Origin: Planctomycetota bacterium
Lineage (GTDB): Bacteria > Planctomycetota > PUPC01 > DSUN01
Direction of reading: 5' to 3'
Assembly: GCA_035384565.1 (NCBI GenBank)
Contig: DAOOIT010000017.1
Coordinates: forward strand, 38,022-102,021
Length of the DNA: 64,000 nucleotides
Below, piece after piece: positions 34,743 through 43,167 of this stretch (positions are counted from its first letter, which is position 1; every line of letters starts with the position of its first letter). Below the pieces are notes generated by a model. It was not told the DNA's origin. It saw only the letters and a program-made list of their open reading frames with translations, and did no database searches. Both the position numbers and the translations under genes were made by a program.

Positions 34743-36290
34743 CTACTTGAGTTCGCGCTTGAGCACCTTGCCGCCGGGGTTGCGCGGGAGCGCGTCGCGG
34801 AACTCGACGATGCTGGGCACCTTGTAGCTGGCGAGGCGCTCGGCGCAGTGGCGCTTGATGTCGAGCTCGGTGACCTTGTGGCCCTCGCGGGGCACGACGA
34901 CGGCCTTGACGAGTTCGCCGAGGTAGGCGCTGGCGCCGGTGGCCTCGACGCCGACGACGGCGGCCTCCATCACGGCCTCGTGGGTGAGGATGGTGTTCTC
35001 GATCTCCATGGCGTAGACGTTTTCGCCGCCGACGATGATCATCTCCTTCTTGCGGCCGCGGAGGTAGACGTAGCCGTCGGGGTCGGCCATCGCGAGGTCG
35101 CCGGTGTTGAAGTACTCCTCGCCCTCGTGGGTGAAGCAGGCCTGCTCGATGAGGCCGGGGCGCTTCCAGTAGCCGCGCACGATGTTCGAGCGGTGGAAGC
35201 AGAGCTGGCCCACGGTGCCGGGGGGCACGGGCTGGAGGTCGTCGCCCACGATGAGCTGGTGGACCTCGGGCAGCAGTTTGCCGATGGAGTCGGCGTGGGT
35301 CGTGGCATCGCAGTTGGGCAGCACGTGGGTGGCCGAGATGGTCTCGGTGAGGCCGAAGAAGTTGTGGAGGGCGACGCCGGGGAAGCGCTCGCGGAGCTTG
35401 TAGATGGTCTGGGGAGGCATCATGGAGCCGGCGTAGGCGATGAGGCGGAGGGACGCGAGGTCGTGCTTCTCCAGGCCGCGGGCGGTGGCGAGCCAGTAGA
35501 AGAGCGTGGGCACGCCGAAGAAGGTGGTGCAGCGGTGGCGCTCGATGAGAGCGACGAGCTCGGGCACGTGCGGCCGCGGGGCGACGACGATGGTGGAGCC
35601 GAGGTAGGCCGAGGCGGGGAGCATCGAGTAGAGCGCGGTGGCGTGGAACATGGGCACCACGAGCAGGTGGACGTCCTCGTGGCGCCAGCCGTGGGCGAGG
35701 AGGGACATGCGGACGTTGAACAGGAGGTCGGCGTGGTGCATCACGGCGCCCTTGGGCTGGCCCGTGGTGCCGGAGGTGTGCATGATGATGGCCAGGTCGT
35801 CGGGCTGGATGTCGGGCGGGGTGTAGGGCTGGGGCTCGGTGGCGAGGAGTTCGTCGTAGGGGATCAGCCCGTCCTCCTCGAAGCCGACGCTGACGATGTG
35901 GCGGATGTTCGGGCAATCGGGCAAGGCGGCCTGGGCGGTCTTCCAGAGGGTCTTGTGGGCGAGGAGGGTCGAGCCGTCGGTGGTGCGGAGGATGTGGTGC
36001 ATCTCCTCGGCGCGCAGGCGGGTGTTGACGGGCACGACCACGGCACCGAGCTTGACGAGCGCCCAGTAGACGAGAAAGTAGTCGAGGCAGTTGGGCAGGA
36101 GGACGGCCACGTTCTCGTGCTGCTTGATCCCGAGGCGATTGACGAATGCCGTGCGGAGGCGCTCGATCTTGTCGTTGGCCTCGGCGAACGAGAGCGCCAC
36201 GTCGCCCTCCACGATGGCCGTCTTGCGGGGGAAGCGGGGGAGGTTGTTCTCCCACATGTCGCGGGTGCTTCGGATCTCACGGTAGGCCAT
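34743..36290 (-). CDS. Acyl-CoA synthetase / AMP-dependent ligase
   Basis: A 515-residue adenylate-forming enzyme of the ANL superfamily. The core motifs are IIMHTSGTTGQPKGAVMHH (P-loop), LHNFFGLTETISATH, EEYFNTGDLAMADPDGYVYL (adenylate-binding), and RGRKKEMIIVGGENVYAMEI. The catalytic Lys is in LPRNPGGKVLKREL at the C-terminus. It should form an acyl-AMP and acyl-CoA from a fatty or aromatic acid. The substrate is not evident. It follows a Tat Gfo/Idh/MocA gene, separated by a syllable-type inverted repeat. Confidence 0.92.
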   Translation of the reverse strand: MAYREIRSTRDMWENNLPRFPRKTAIVEGDVALSFAEANDKIERLRTAFVNRLGIKQHENVAVLLPNCLDYFLVYWALVKLGAVVVPVNTRLRAEEMHHILRTTDGSTLLAHKTLWKTAQAALPDCPNIRHIVSVGFEEDGLIPYDELLATEPQPYTPPDIQPDDLAIIMHTSGTTGQPKGAVMHHADLLFNVRMSLLAHGWRHEDVHLLVVPMFHATALYSMLPASAYLGSTIVVAPRPHVPELVALIERHRCTTFFGVPTLFYWLATARGLEKHDLASLRLIAYAGSMMPPQTIYKLRERFPGVALHNFFGLTETISATHVLPNCDATTHADSIGKLLPEVHQLIVGDDLQPVPPGTVGQLCFHRSNIVRGYWKRPGLIEQACFTHEGEEYFNTGDLAMADPDGYVYLRGRKKEMIIVGGENVYAMEIENTILTHEAVMEAAVVGVEATGASAYLGELVKAVVVPREGHKVTELDIKRHCAERLASYKVPSIVEFRDALPRNPGGKVLKRELK

Positions 36291-36321
36291 GGCATTCTCC
36301 TGAGCGGAGGGAACACCGGAG

Positions 36322-36428
36322 GCGGTGCTGGGTGTCAGGTGTTAGGGGGTGGGGGCAGGTTGGGAGCCAGGCCTGCCACTCTTGCCGGTCTCTTGTACCC
36401 CAACACCTATCCCCGAACACCTAACACC
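36322..36428 (-). repeat. 'GGTGTTAG' inverted syllable array
   Basis: On the minus strand GGTGTTAGGTGTTCGGGGAT and AGGTGTTGGGGTAC (36396-36428) pair with CCCCCTAACACCTGACACCC (36322-36350), with a spacer of about 45 nt. It fills the gap between the oxidoreductase and the ligase, 8 nt after the upstream stop codon. It is the same unit family as 20883-20985. Confidence 0.72.
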
Positions 36429-36436
36429 GCCTGCCT

Positions 36437-37678
36437 TCACAGCGTCCAGGGCTCGCGCTTCGGGCGGTCCACCCAGCGGCTGGCGTCGGGGTCGCCGATG
36501 AAGTCCTCCTTCACGGGGTCCCACTTGAGCGGGCGGCCGAGCCAGTAGGCGAGGTTGCCGAGGTGGCAGACGGTGACAGCGCGGTGGCAGAACTCCACGT
36601 CGCGGAAGGGCCGCTCGCGGGTGACGACGCAGTGGAGGAAGTCGCCGGCCAGGCCGCCGTTGCCCTTGTAGCCGAGCATTTCGACGGGGCGGAGGGGCTG
36701 GCCCATCCTGCCGCGCGAGGCCTCGCCCGCGGTGCCTTTGTAGGTGATGTCGGGCGCGCCGCCGTGGTACATGCGGAAGCCGTTGGCGTAGACGTAGGTG
36801 AGCAGCTTCACGTCCTTGCCGTCGGGCGGGAGGATCTCGACGGGGCCGGTCTCCTGGAGGTCCATGGCGAACACCACGGCGCCGAACTTGTGCGCGCCCC
36901 AGTCGGTCATGCCGCCGCCCGAGTAGTCCTTCCAGGCGCGGAAGCCGAGGCGGCCCTTGTTGTAAGGCGCCCAGGGCGCGGGGCCGAGCCAGAGGTCCCA
37001 GTCGAGGCCGGGCGGCACGGGTTCGGGCGGCAGATCGCAATCGCGCGAGGGGCCGCCGACGCCGACGAAGGCCTCCTTGACCTCGCCGATGGCGCCGCTG
37101 CGGATGTAGCGCGCGAGCGCCCCATAGTCGCCCAGCACGCGCTGGCTGCCGCCGGAGAAGACGCGGCCGAAGCGGCGCGCCGTCTCCACCATCTTCCGCC
37201 CCTCGCGGATCGTCAGCGTCTCGGGCTTCTCGCAGAAGACGTCCTTGCCGTTCTTCATCGCCTCGCAAGCGATGATCGCGTGCCAGTGGTCGGGCGTGCC
37301 GATCATCACGGTGTCAATGCGCGGGTCGCCCGTGATCTCGCGGAAGTCGTTGATGGACGCGCAGTCGGTGTTTCCGTACTTACGGTCCATGGCCGCCTTC
37401 ATGTTTTCGCGCTTGGACTTCACCACGTCGCAGACGGCGAGCACCTGCACCTGGGGGAAGTTGGAGAAGCCGGTGAGGTCGCCGCTGCCGCGTCCTCCCA
37501 TGCCGATGCCGCCCATCGTGATGCGGTCGCTGGCGGGGGGCCGCGGGGCTTCCTCGGGCGTCCGCGCGGGCCGGCGCGCGCCGCCGAGGGCGCTGGAGGT
37601 GAGGAAGTAGGGCCCCGCCGCCAGGGCGACCGATCCCATGAAGCCGCGGCGGGAGGTGACTCGCATATGTCGCGCCAT
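36437..37678 (-). CDS. Tat-exported Gfo/Idh/MocA oxidoreductase
   Basis: A 413-residue NAD(P)-dependent sugar oxidoreductase-type protein. A twin-arginine signal is present (TSRRGFMGSVALAAG). The Rossmann part runs from about residue 50, with a degenerate GGIGMGGRGSGD loop; the family motif is GKDVFCEKPETLTIREGRKM (EKP). The C-terminal domain contains DWGAHKFGAVVFAM. Such exported forms are typical of planctomycetes and act on sugars or glycans in the periplasm, with tightly bound NAD. AAAGGAG lies 6 nt before the ATG. The upstream gene is scpA; the downstream one is the ligase. Confidence 0.9.
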   Translation of the reverse strand: MARHMRVTSRRGFMGSVALAAGPYFLTSSALGGARRPARTPEEAPRPPASDRITMGGIGMGGRGSGDLTGFSNFPQVQVLAVCDVVKSKRENMKAAMDRKYGNTDCASINDFREITGDPRIDTVMIGTPDHWHAIIACEAMKNGKDVFCEKPETLTIREGRKMVETARRFGRVFSGGSQRVLGDYGALARYIRSGAIGEVKEAFVGVGGPSRDCDLPPEPVPPGLDWDLWLGPAPWAPYNKGRLGFRAWKDYSGGGMTDWGAHKFGAVVFAMDLQETGPVEILPPDGKDVKLLTYVYANGFRMYHGGAPDITYKGTAGEASRGRMGQPLRPVEMLGYKGNGGLAGDFLHCVVTRERPFRDVEFCHRAVTVCHLGNLAYWLGRPLKWDPVKEDFIGDPDASRWVDRPKREPWTL

Positions 37679-37723
37679 CGCTGACTCCTTTCCTCGAGCG
37701 TTCGGGCGACACCGGCTCTCTGC

Positions 37724-37729
37724 ATTATA
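37724..37729 (-). promoter_or_regulatory. Probable -10 box of the exported oxidoreductase
   Basis: TATAAT on the minus strand, 46 nt before the start codon. I see no good -35 at 16-18 nt upstream, so either an activator is used or the match is chance. Confidence 0.3.
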
Positions 37730-37740
37730 GCCCGGCGGAT

Positions 37741-37752
37741 GACAGGCTCCTA
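37741..37752 (-). repeat. TAGGAGCCTGTC element at the scpA stop
   Basis: Twelve bases, TAGGAGCCTGTC, starting with the TAG stop of scpA. The identical 12-mer starts with the TAG stop of the kamA-like gene at 63906-63917. Confidence 0.55.
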
Positions 37753-38946
37753 GCGGCGCCGCCTGGGGCCGGCGACGCGGCGGGTCGAGGCGAGGGGGCG
37801 GAGGCGCGCGAAGCGCGCGAGCAGGCACCGGGTGCGCTGCCGATGTCGCCGCCTGAGGGCGAGGGCCGCCGCGGGGGCGATGGGCGTCGCCCGGGCCTTG
37901 CGTTTCCTGACACGTGGCGCGGGCTCGGGCCGAAGCGGGATCACGGGCACCGCGTCCTCGACCACCGCGTGCGTCTCCTCGCCGGCGGCCGGCGGCGGCT
38001 CGCCGTCCGTGTCGCCCAGGGCGGCGACCTCGGGCACCGCGATGTCCTCGACCTCGGTGTCGGCGGCGGCGTCCTCGTCGCTGGCTGCCGCGGCGGGCGG
38101 CGGGGCCGGCTCGGGGGGCGTAGCCTCGGGCGCCTCGGGCTCCGGGGGCGGGGGCGTGGGCGCCACGAGTTCGGTCTCGCTGAGCGGCGTGTCGTCGAGG
38201 AGCACGATGCGGATGTCGCCGTGGGCGCCGGCTTGCTCGGCGCGCACGCGGCGGCGGCGGATCAGCTCGAGGAGGGCCATGAAGGCGTGGATGAGCCCGA
38301 GGCGGCCGTCGGCCGGGTTGAACAGCTCGCGCAGCGTGGCGTGGCGGCGCGAGCGCAGCTCGTCGAGCAGGTCGTTGCAGTAGGCGCTGGCCGGGCGCTC
38401 GTCCAGCACGATGTGGCGGGTCGGGTCCAGCGTCGTCTGGCTCAGGATCACCTTGAAGGCGGCCACGAGGTCCCACACGGTCACCTCGCCGAGGAGGATG
38501 GGCAGGTTCTCCTCGGGGGCGCGCTCGGGCAGGCCGAGCGCGGCGGCGGCGCCGCGGGTGAACTTGAGGGCCTGCTCGTCGGCCCGGGCGGCGAGCGCGC
38601 GGGCGGCGTCCTTGAAACGCTTGTACTCGATCAGTTGGCGGATGAGGTCGGCCCGCGGGTCCTCCTGCTCCTCGTCGCCCTCGCGTTCGGGCTGGGGCAG
38701 GAGCATGCGCGACTTGATCTCCATCAGCGTGGCGGCCATGACCAGGAACTCGCCCGCGAGGTTCACGTTGACCTGCTGCATCACCTCGAGGTGCTGGAGG
38801 TACTGGTCGGTGATGCGTGCGATGGGGATGTCGGCGATCTCGACCTCCTCCTGGCGAATCAGGTACAGGAGGAGATCGAGGGGGCCGCTGAAGGCCTCCA
38901 GGTCCACCTTGTAGCCGTAGCTTTCCTCTTCGTAGGACGACACCAT
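37750..38946 (-). CDS. scpA: ScpA condensin kleisin subunit, with a long C-terminal extension
   Basis: A 398-residue ScpA, which links the heads of the SMC dimer and works with ScpB in chromosome segregation. The kleisin domain is clear: YKVDLEAFSGPLDLLLYLIR at the start, then EEVEIADIPIARITDQYLQH, NLAGEFLVMAATLMEIKSRM, LLPQ and a C-terminal winged-helix region near HAFMALLELIRRRRVRAEQ. After about residue 255 there is an acidic Pro/Glu/Ala tail of about 90 residues and then an Arg-rich end; neither is part of a standard ScpA of about 250 residues. The ATG at 38944-38946 was chosen for the sequence MVSSYEEES. It is 7 nt after the membrane protease-like gene. Confidence 0.9.
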   Translation of the reverse strand: MVSSYEEESYGYKVDLEAFSGPLDLLLYLIRQEEVEIADIPIARITDQYLQHLEVMQQVNVNLAGEFLVMAATLMEIKSRMLLPQPEREGDEEQEDPRADLIRQLIEYKRFKDAARALAARADEQALKFTRGAAAALGLPERAPEENLPILLGEVTVWDLVAAFKVILSQTTLDPTRHIVLDERPASAYCNDLLDELRSRRHATLRELFNPADGRLGLIHAFMALLELIRRRRVRAEQAGAHGDIRIVLLDDTPLSETELVAPTPPPPEPEAPEATPPEPAPPPAAAASDEDAAADTEVEDIAVPEVAALGDTDGEPPPAAGEETHAVVEDAVPVIPLRPEPAPRVRKRKARATPIAPAAALALRRRHRQRTRCLLARFARLRPLASTRRVAGPRRRR

Positions 38947-38953
38947 GCGCGCC

Positions 38954-39568
38954 TCAGGAGCCAAGCAGGAGACGGACGAGGAACGTGTGCGGCGGGAGGA
39001 GGACGAGGTCAATCGCTCGCGAGACGATCAGCACGAGGAAGACGACGGACATCGCGGGCGCGAGGCGCTCGTAGGCGATGGCCTGCTCGCGCGGCAGCAG
39101 GTTGCGCAGCACGTGGGAGCCGTCGAGCGGCGGGATCGGGATGAGGTTGAAGAGGGCCAGCCCCACGCTGATCTGGAGCAGGATGAAGAGCATGATCCAG
39201 AAGTACCGCCCGATCTCGGACGCTGGAGCGGCGGGGAACGCGCGCAGCAGGAGGGCCACCACCACCGCCGTCGCCAGGTTGGCCGCCACGCCGGCGAGCG
39301 AGACCAGAATGTCGTCGCGGCGCGGATGGCGGAAGTTGTAGGGATTCACCGGCACCGGCTTGGCCCAGCCGAAGGGCGCGAAGAGCAGGCACAGCGCGCC
39401 GATCGGGTCGAGGTGCGCGAGGGGGTTGAACGTCAGCCGGCCCAGGTGCTTCGCCGTGGGGTCGCCGCACAGGTAGGCCGACCAGCCGTAGGCGAACTCG
39501 TGGATCGTCAGGGCGAAGAGCAGCGGGGGAATCCGCAGCACGAACAGCGTCAGGTCGAAATCCGGCAT
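38954..39568 (-). CDS. M50 site-2-protease-like membrane protein, HEFAY variant
   Basis: A 204-residue membrane protein of the M50 (YwhC/Rip-like) family of intramembrane zinc proteases. The first motif reads TIHEFAYGWSAYLCGD: the family has HExxH here but the second His is Tyr. Family context continues with HLGRLTFNPLAHLDPIG, LCLLFAPFGWAKPVPVNPYN, and the second active-site motif NLIPIPPLDGSHVL, which keeps the Asp ligand. Four to five hydrophobic helices are visible. Whether zinc can bind is uncertain, so it may be a pseudo-protease. The upstream promoter is shared with the divergent TPR gene. Confidence 0.85.
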   Translation of the reverse strand: MPDFDLTLFVLRIPPLLFALTIHEFAYGWSAYLCGDPTAKHLGRLTFNPLAHLDPIGALCLLFAPFGWAKPVPVNPYNFRHPRRDDILVSLAGVAANLATAVVVALLLRAFPAAPASEIGRYFWIMLFILLQISVGLALFNLIPIPPLDGSHVLRNLLPREQAIAYERLAPAMSVVFLVLIVSRAIDLVLLPPHTFLVRLLLGS

Positions 39569-39602
39569 GGGGCGACACCCGTGGGACTTGTGGTTGGCCG
39601 TG

Positions 39603-39631
39603 TTTGTACCACAGGCGTGCCGGCAAGTCAA
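39603..39631 (-). promoter_or_regulatory. Promoter of the M50-like-scpA unit
   Basis: On the minus strand TTGACT (39626-39631), a 17-nt spacer and TACAAA (39603-39608). Its -35 lies in the left arm of the 39625-39644 palindrome. Confidence 0.6.
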
Positions 39632-39644
39632 GCTCGCTTGACTT
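39625..39644. promoter_or_regulatory. Palindrome carrying both divergent -35 boxes
   Basis: AAGTCAAGCTCGCTTGACTT has two perfect 9-bp arms around a TC centre. Each arm contains the -35 hexamer of one of two divergent promoters. A dimeric regulator bound here would block both. Confidence 0.6.
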
Positions 39645-39666
39645 CCACGGGCCGGATCACTATCAT
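39638..39666 (+). promoter_or_regulatory. Promoter of the small TPR gene
   Basis: TTGACT (39638-39643), a 17-nt spacer and TATCAT (39661-39666). The coding start is at 39716. Confidence 0.6.
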
Positions 39667-39715
39667 GAGTCGAGAATCGCCGAGAGCAGAGACCCGAGGC
39701 CGCTGGAGGCGAACC

Positions 39716-40135
39716 ATGCCGGAAGCCGACCACAGCGAAGCGCCGGTGAGGCGCAAGCGCACGAGTCACGACGACCTCGACTTCGAGATAGCCTTCTACG
39801 AGCGAATCCTCAAGCGATTGCCCGATTCCGTGGATGTGCTGATGGCGCTCGGCAACGACTACACCGAGCGCGGCCTCCACGAGAAGAGCCTGCCGGTGGA
39901 CGAGCGCCTCTGCCGCCTCCGGCCCAACGACCCGATCATCCATTACAACCTTGCCTGCTCCTACTCGCTCGTCGGCCGGGTGGACCAGGCCATCGAGACC
40001 CTCGAGCACGCCATCGGCCTCGGCTACCACGACTGCACCTACCTTCAGCGCGACCCCGACCTCGAGGGCATCCGCCGCGACCCGCGCTTCCAGGCCCTCC
40101 TCGGGCGCGTGATGCGGCAACAGGTCACCTCCTGA
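39716..40135 (+). CDS. Small TPR-repeat protein
   Basis: A 139-residue protein with about two tetratricopeptide units: the FEIAFYERILKRLPDSVDVL unit, then MALGNDYTERGLHEKSLPVD, and the unit around IIHYNLACSYSLVGRVDQAI with ETLEHAIGLGY. It ends with DPDLEGIRRDPRFQALLGRV, a common closing motif of small TPR proteins. GGAGG lies 6 nt before the ATG. No signal or membrane segment. It is probably an adaptor. Confidence 0.82.
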   Translation: MPEADHSEAPVRRKRTSHDDLDFEIAFYERILKRLPDSVDVLMALGNDYTERGLHEKSLPVDERLCRLRPNDPIIHYNLACSYSLVGRVDQAIETLEHAIGLGYHDCTYLQRDPDLEGIRRDPRFQALLGRVMRQQVTS

Positions 40136-40168
40136 CCTTGTCGCCCGCGCCGGCACCAGGGAGCCGAC

Positions 40169-41086
40169 ATGGACGAGCCGCTCTCCTCCTACGCGCGCGT
40201 CGGCATCATCCACTTCATGCTCTGGCCCCAGACGATGAGCGGCGAGGGCCCCATCGCCGAAACCTTCGAGCGCCTCGCCGCCGACGCCGCCTTCGACGCC
40301 GTCGAGGTCACCCGCATCCACGACCCCGCCGCGCGGCGCCGCGTGCGCGACATCGCCCAGACCGCCCGCCTCACCCTCGCCTTCGGCGCCCAGCCGATCC
40401 TGCTCGGGGGCAGGCTCGACCTCAACGCCCCCAGCGACACCGACCGCACCGCCGCCATCGAGGCCGTCCAACGGGCCATTGACCAGGCCATCGAGCTGGG
40501 CGCGGCCGGCTGCGCCGTCCTCAGCGGCCCCGACCCCGGCGAGGGCGGGCGCAAGGCCGCGACCGACCGGCTCGTGGACTCGCTCAAGTGGCTGTGCGAC
40601 TATGCCGCGCACAGGGGCGGACCGCCCATCGTGCTCGAGACCTTCGACCGCGTGCCCTTCGGCAAGAACTGCCTCATCGGCCCCAACGCCGAGGCCGCCG
40701 AGGTGGCCCGCCGCGTGCGGCGCGACTTCCCGTCGTTCGGCCTGATGATCGATCTCAGCCACCTGCCGCTCCAGGGCGAAACCCCGCAGCAGGCGGTGAG
40801 CGCCGTGCGCGACTACCTCGTCCACGCCCACATGGGCAACTGCGTGATGCGCGACGCGGCCCACGAGGCCTACGGCGACAGCCATCCCCGCTTCGGCGTG
40901 CCCGGCGGCGAGAACGACGTGCCGCAGCTCGCCGACTACCTGCGCGCGCTGCTCGACGCCGGCTTCCTCAGCACCACGTGGCGCCCGATCCTCAGCTTCG
41001 AGGTCAAGCCGCTCCAGGGCGAATCCGTCGAGGCCCTCCTCGCCGGCTCCAAACGCACCCTCGCCGCCGCCTGGGCCGCTGCCTGA
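40169..41086 (+). CDS. TIM-barrel sugar isomerase/epimerase-like protein
   Basis: A 305-residue xylose-isomerase-like TIM barrel. Key segments are FDAVEVTRIHDPAARRRV, PIVLETFDRVPFGKNCLIG with a metal-type Glu, FGLMIDLSHLPLQGETPQQA, VHAHMGNCVMRD and ILSFEVKPLQGES. The order of His, Asp and Glu at strand ends fits a metal-dependent isomerase. It lies between a TPR gene and a beta-helix protein; the beta-helix gene begins 19 nt downstream. Confidence 0.82.
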   Translation: MDEPLSSYARVGIIHFMLWPQTMSGEGPIAETFERLAADAAFDAVEVTRIHDPAARRRVRDIAQTARLTLAFGAQPILLGGRLDLNAPSDTDRTAAIEAVQRAIDQAIELGAAGCAVLSGPDPGEGGRKAATDRLVDSLKWLCDYAAHRGGPPIVLETFDRVPFGKNCLIGPNAEAAEVARRVRRDFPSFGLMIDLSHLPLQGETPQQAVSAVRDYLVHAHMGNCVMRDAAHEAYGDSHPRFGVPGGENDVPQLADYLRALLDAGFLSTTWRPILSFEVKPLQGESVEALLAGSKRTLAAAWAAA

Positions 41087-41105
41087 ACCCCCTTGAGGGG
41101 GCCGC

Positions 41106-42875
41106 ATGCCCGTGGGAATCGTGCTCTTCTCCCTCGCGCTCTCGCTTGCCGCCGCACAGGAGCCTGCCATGCCCCAGCCCGCGCTCGTCAGCCTCGACCC
41201 GCCCGTGCTCCTGCCCGACGGCTCGGAGTTCAAGACCTGGCAGCCCGTGCTTGAGTTCTCAAGGACGTACTACGTGGACGGCTCGGCGGGTTCGGACGAG
41301 AACGCGGGCACAAAGGAGGCGCCGTTCAAGACCATTCAACGCGCGGCGATGGTGCTCGAGCCCGGCGAGCGCGCGATCGTGGCGGCGGGGGTCTACCGCG
41401 AATGGGTGCAGCCGCGCCGCGGCGGCACCGGGCCCGACAAGATGATCAGCTACCAGGCCGCCCCCGGGGCCGACGTGGTCATCCGCGGCTCCCGCGTGGT
41501 GACCGAGAAGTGGACCTCCCTCAGCTCGCTCCGAGGGGTCTGGGCGCTGAAGATCGAGGCCAGGTGGTTCCGGCACGGTTACAACCCATTCCTCATCCCC
41601 AACATCACGCCCGAGCAGTTCGAGCCGATGGACTGGGCTCACGGCTGGCGCGGCAAGAAGCCCTACACGCTGCCCCGCGGCCTCGTGTTCCAGGATGGCC
41701 GCCGCCTGCGCCAGGTGAACGAGCGCGACGACCTGGCGAGGGAGGCGGGCACCTATTGGGTCGCGTTGGAGACAGGCGGCCCCGCCATCCTGGTCCGCCC
41801 CTTCGGCGACGCCGACCCCAACCGGGCCACGATGGAGATCACCACGCAGCAATGCGTCTTCGCCCCCGGAGAGACGGGCCTCGGCTACATCCACGCCAAG
41901 GGCTTCACCATCGAGCACGCGGGCAACCCCTTCCCCTTCCCGCAGTACGGCGCGCTCTCCACCTGGCGCGGCCACCACTGGCTCATCGAGCATAACACGG
42001 TGCGCCAGGCCAACGGCGTGGGCATTGACATCGGCGACCAGTTCTGGGGCCTGCCGCAGCCCAAGACGAAGCCCGCCTGGCACATCGTCCGCCGCAACGC
42101 GGTCACCGACTGCGGCGTGTGCGGCATCCAGGGCCTCGCCGCCACCCACTGCCTGGTCGAGGAGAACCTCCTCTGCAACAACGCCTTCCACCCCGTCGAG
42201 CAGTACTGGGAGACGGGCGCAATCAAGCTCCACTGCAACAACGGCACCCTCATCCGCCGCAACCGCATCTTCGACACCCACCACGGCTGCGGCATCTGGA
42301 TGGACTTCGCCAACGTGAACTCGCGCTGCACGCAGAACCTCGTGGTCGGCTCGCGCACCGTGCACGGCGGCATCTTCCTCGAGGCCTCGCTGCGGCCCAA
42401 CCTCATTGACCGCAACGTCATCTGGGACACCCAGGGCGCCGGCCTCTACGAGCACGATAGCCGCGGCCAGACCTTCGCCCACAACTTCATCGGCCGCAGC
42501 TCCGGCCCGGCCATCCTGCTCCGCGGCAAAGTCACCGACCGCAAGGTACACGGCGAGCCGGTCGGCAACGGCGGCCACGTCGCCGTCAACAACGTCTTCT
42601 TTGCCAACAAGGAGGGGATCAGCACGAAGTGCGAGCAGGCCGACGTGAGCCACAACCTCAGCGACGGCGTCGTGGCCAGCTTCGACCGCGAGTCGCTCAC
42701 CCTCACCTGGCACGTGACGGGGCCGGCGCCCTGGTGTCAGGCCCTCGCCCCGATCACCCACGACTTCTTCGGGCGGGTCTGGCCGCCCGACACGCGGCTC
42801 CCCGGCCCCTTCCGCGACGTGCCCTCGAAGCCGACGGCCCTGCGCCTCTTCGGCCCCGAGGCCGCCGCGCCCTGA
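41106..42875 (+). CDS. Secreted right-handed beta-helix protein
   Basis: A 589-residue secreted protein. The signal peptide is short (VLFSLALSLAAAQ). The typical opening of parallel beta-helix carbohydrate enzymes is YYVDGSAGSDENAGTKEAPF followed by KTIQRAA. Turns rich in Asn/His follow from about residue 300 to 500 (VEENLLCNNAFHPVEQYWET, GIWMDFANVNSRCTQNLVVG, HNFIGRSSGPAILLR). Such folds occur in polysaccharide lyases, epimerases and GH28/GH110-like enzymes; the catalytic family cannot be decided by eye. Confidence 0.8.
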   Translation: MPVGIVLFSLALSLAAAQEPAMPQPALVSLDPPVLLPDGSEFKTWQPVLEFSRTYYVDGSAGSDENAGTKEAPFKTIQRAAMVLEPGERAIVAAGVYREWVQPRRGGTGPDKMISYQAAPGADVVIRGSRVVTEKWTSLSSLRGVWALKIEARWFRHGYNPFLIPNITPEQFEPMDWAHGWRGKKPYTLPRGLVFQDGRRLRQVNERDDLAREAGTYWVALETGGPAILVRPFGDADPNRATMEITTQQCVFAPGETGLGYIHAKGFTIEHAGNPFPFPQYGALSTWRGHHWLIEHNTVRQANGVGIDIGDQFWGLPQPKTKPAWHIVRRNAVTDCGVCGIQGLAATHCLVEENLLCNNAFHPVEQYWETGAIKLHCNNGTLIRRNRIFDTHHGCGIWMDFANVNSRCTQNLVVGSRTVHGGIFLEASLRPNLIDRNVIWDTQGAGLYEHDSRGQTFAHNFIGRSSGPAILLRGKVTDRKVHGEPVGNGGHVAVNNVFFANKEGISTKCEQADVSHNLSDGVVASFDRESLTLTWHVTGPAPWCQALAPITHDFFGRVWPPDTRLPGPFRDVPSKPTALRLFGPEAAAP

Positions 42876-42901
42876 CAGGTGCGCCCGCGTATGGCGGACA
42901 C

Positions 42902-42986
42902 TGTGGGCGGCGTGTCCCACGCCGCGGTACGCGCGACAGGGACGTCCCGCCCACAAGCGCAGCCGAGCGCGGCTGTGCCACATGCT
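42902..42986. repeat. 'TGTGGGCGG' dispersed palindromic repeat, copy 2
   Basis: Starts TGTGGGCGGCGTGTCCCAC and ends with the second hairpin AGCCGAGCGCGGCT followed by GTGCCACATG. Most positions match 58628-58711. It lies in a gap of about 290 nt between the beta-helix and dehydrogenase genes; the rest of the gap (42987-43072) shows nothing clear. Confidence 0.75.
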
Positions 42987-43072
42987 GCCTGGGCCGCATT
43001 CCACGCAACAGTCATTCCCAGTGCGGGCTCTCACCCGTATGCATTCGGACATGGTCTGGCTCGAGGCCGCGT

Positions 43073-43101
43073 TTCCCAAACCGCCTCGTCTCGAGTAGAA
43101 T
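43073..43101 (+). promoter_or_regulatory. Possible promoter of the zinc alcohol dehydrogenase
   Basis: TTCCCA (43073-43078), a 17-nt spacer and TAGAAT (43096-43101). The -35 is a 4/6 match. The GTG start is at 43168. Confidence 0.35.
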
Positions 43102-43167
43102 AGCCAGGTCGTCGGGCCGCGCCCCGCGGCCCCACGGCCTCTCACCCAACCGGACCGGAGCGCGCCT

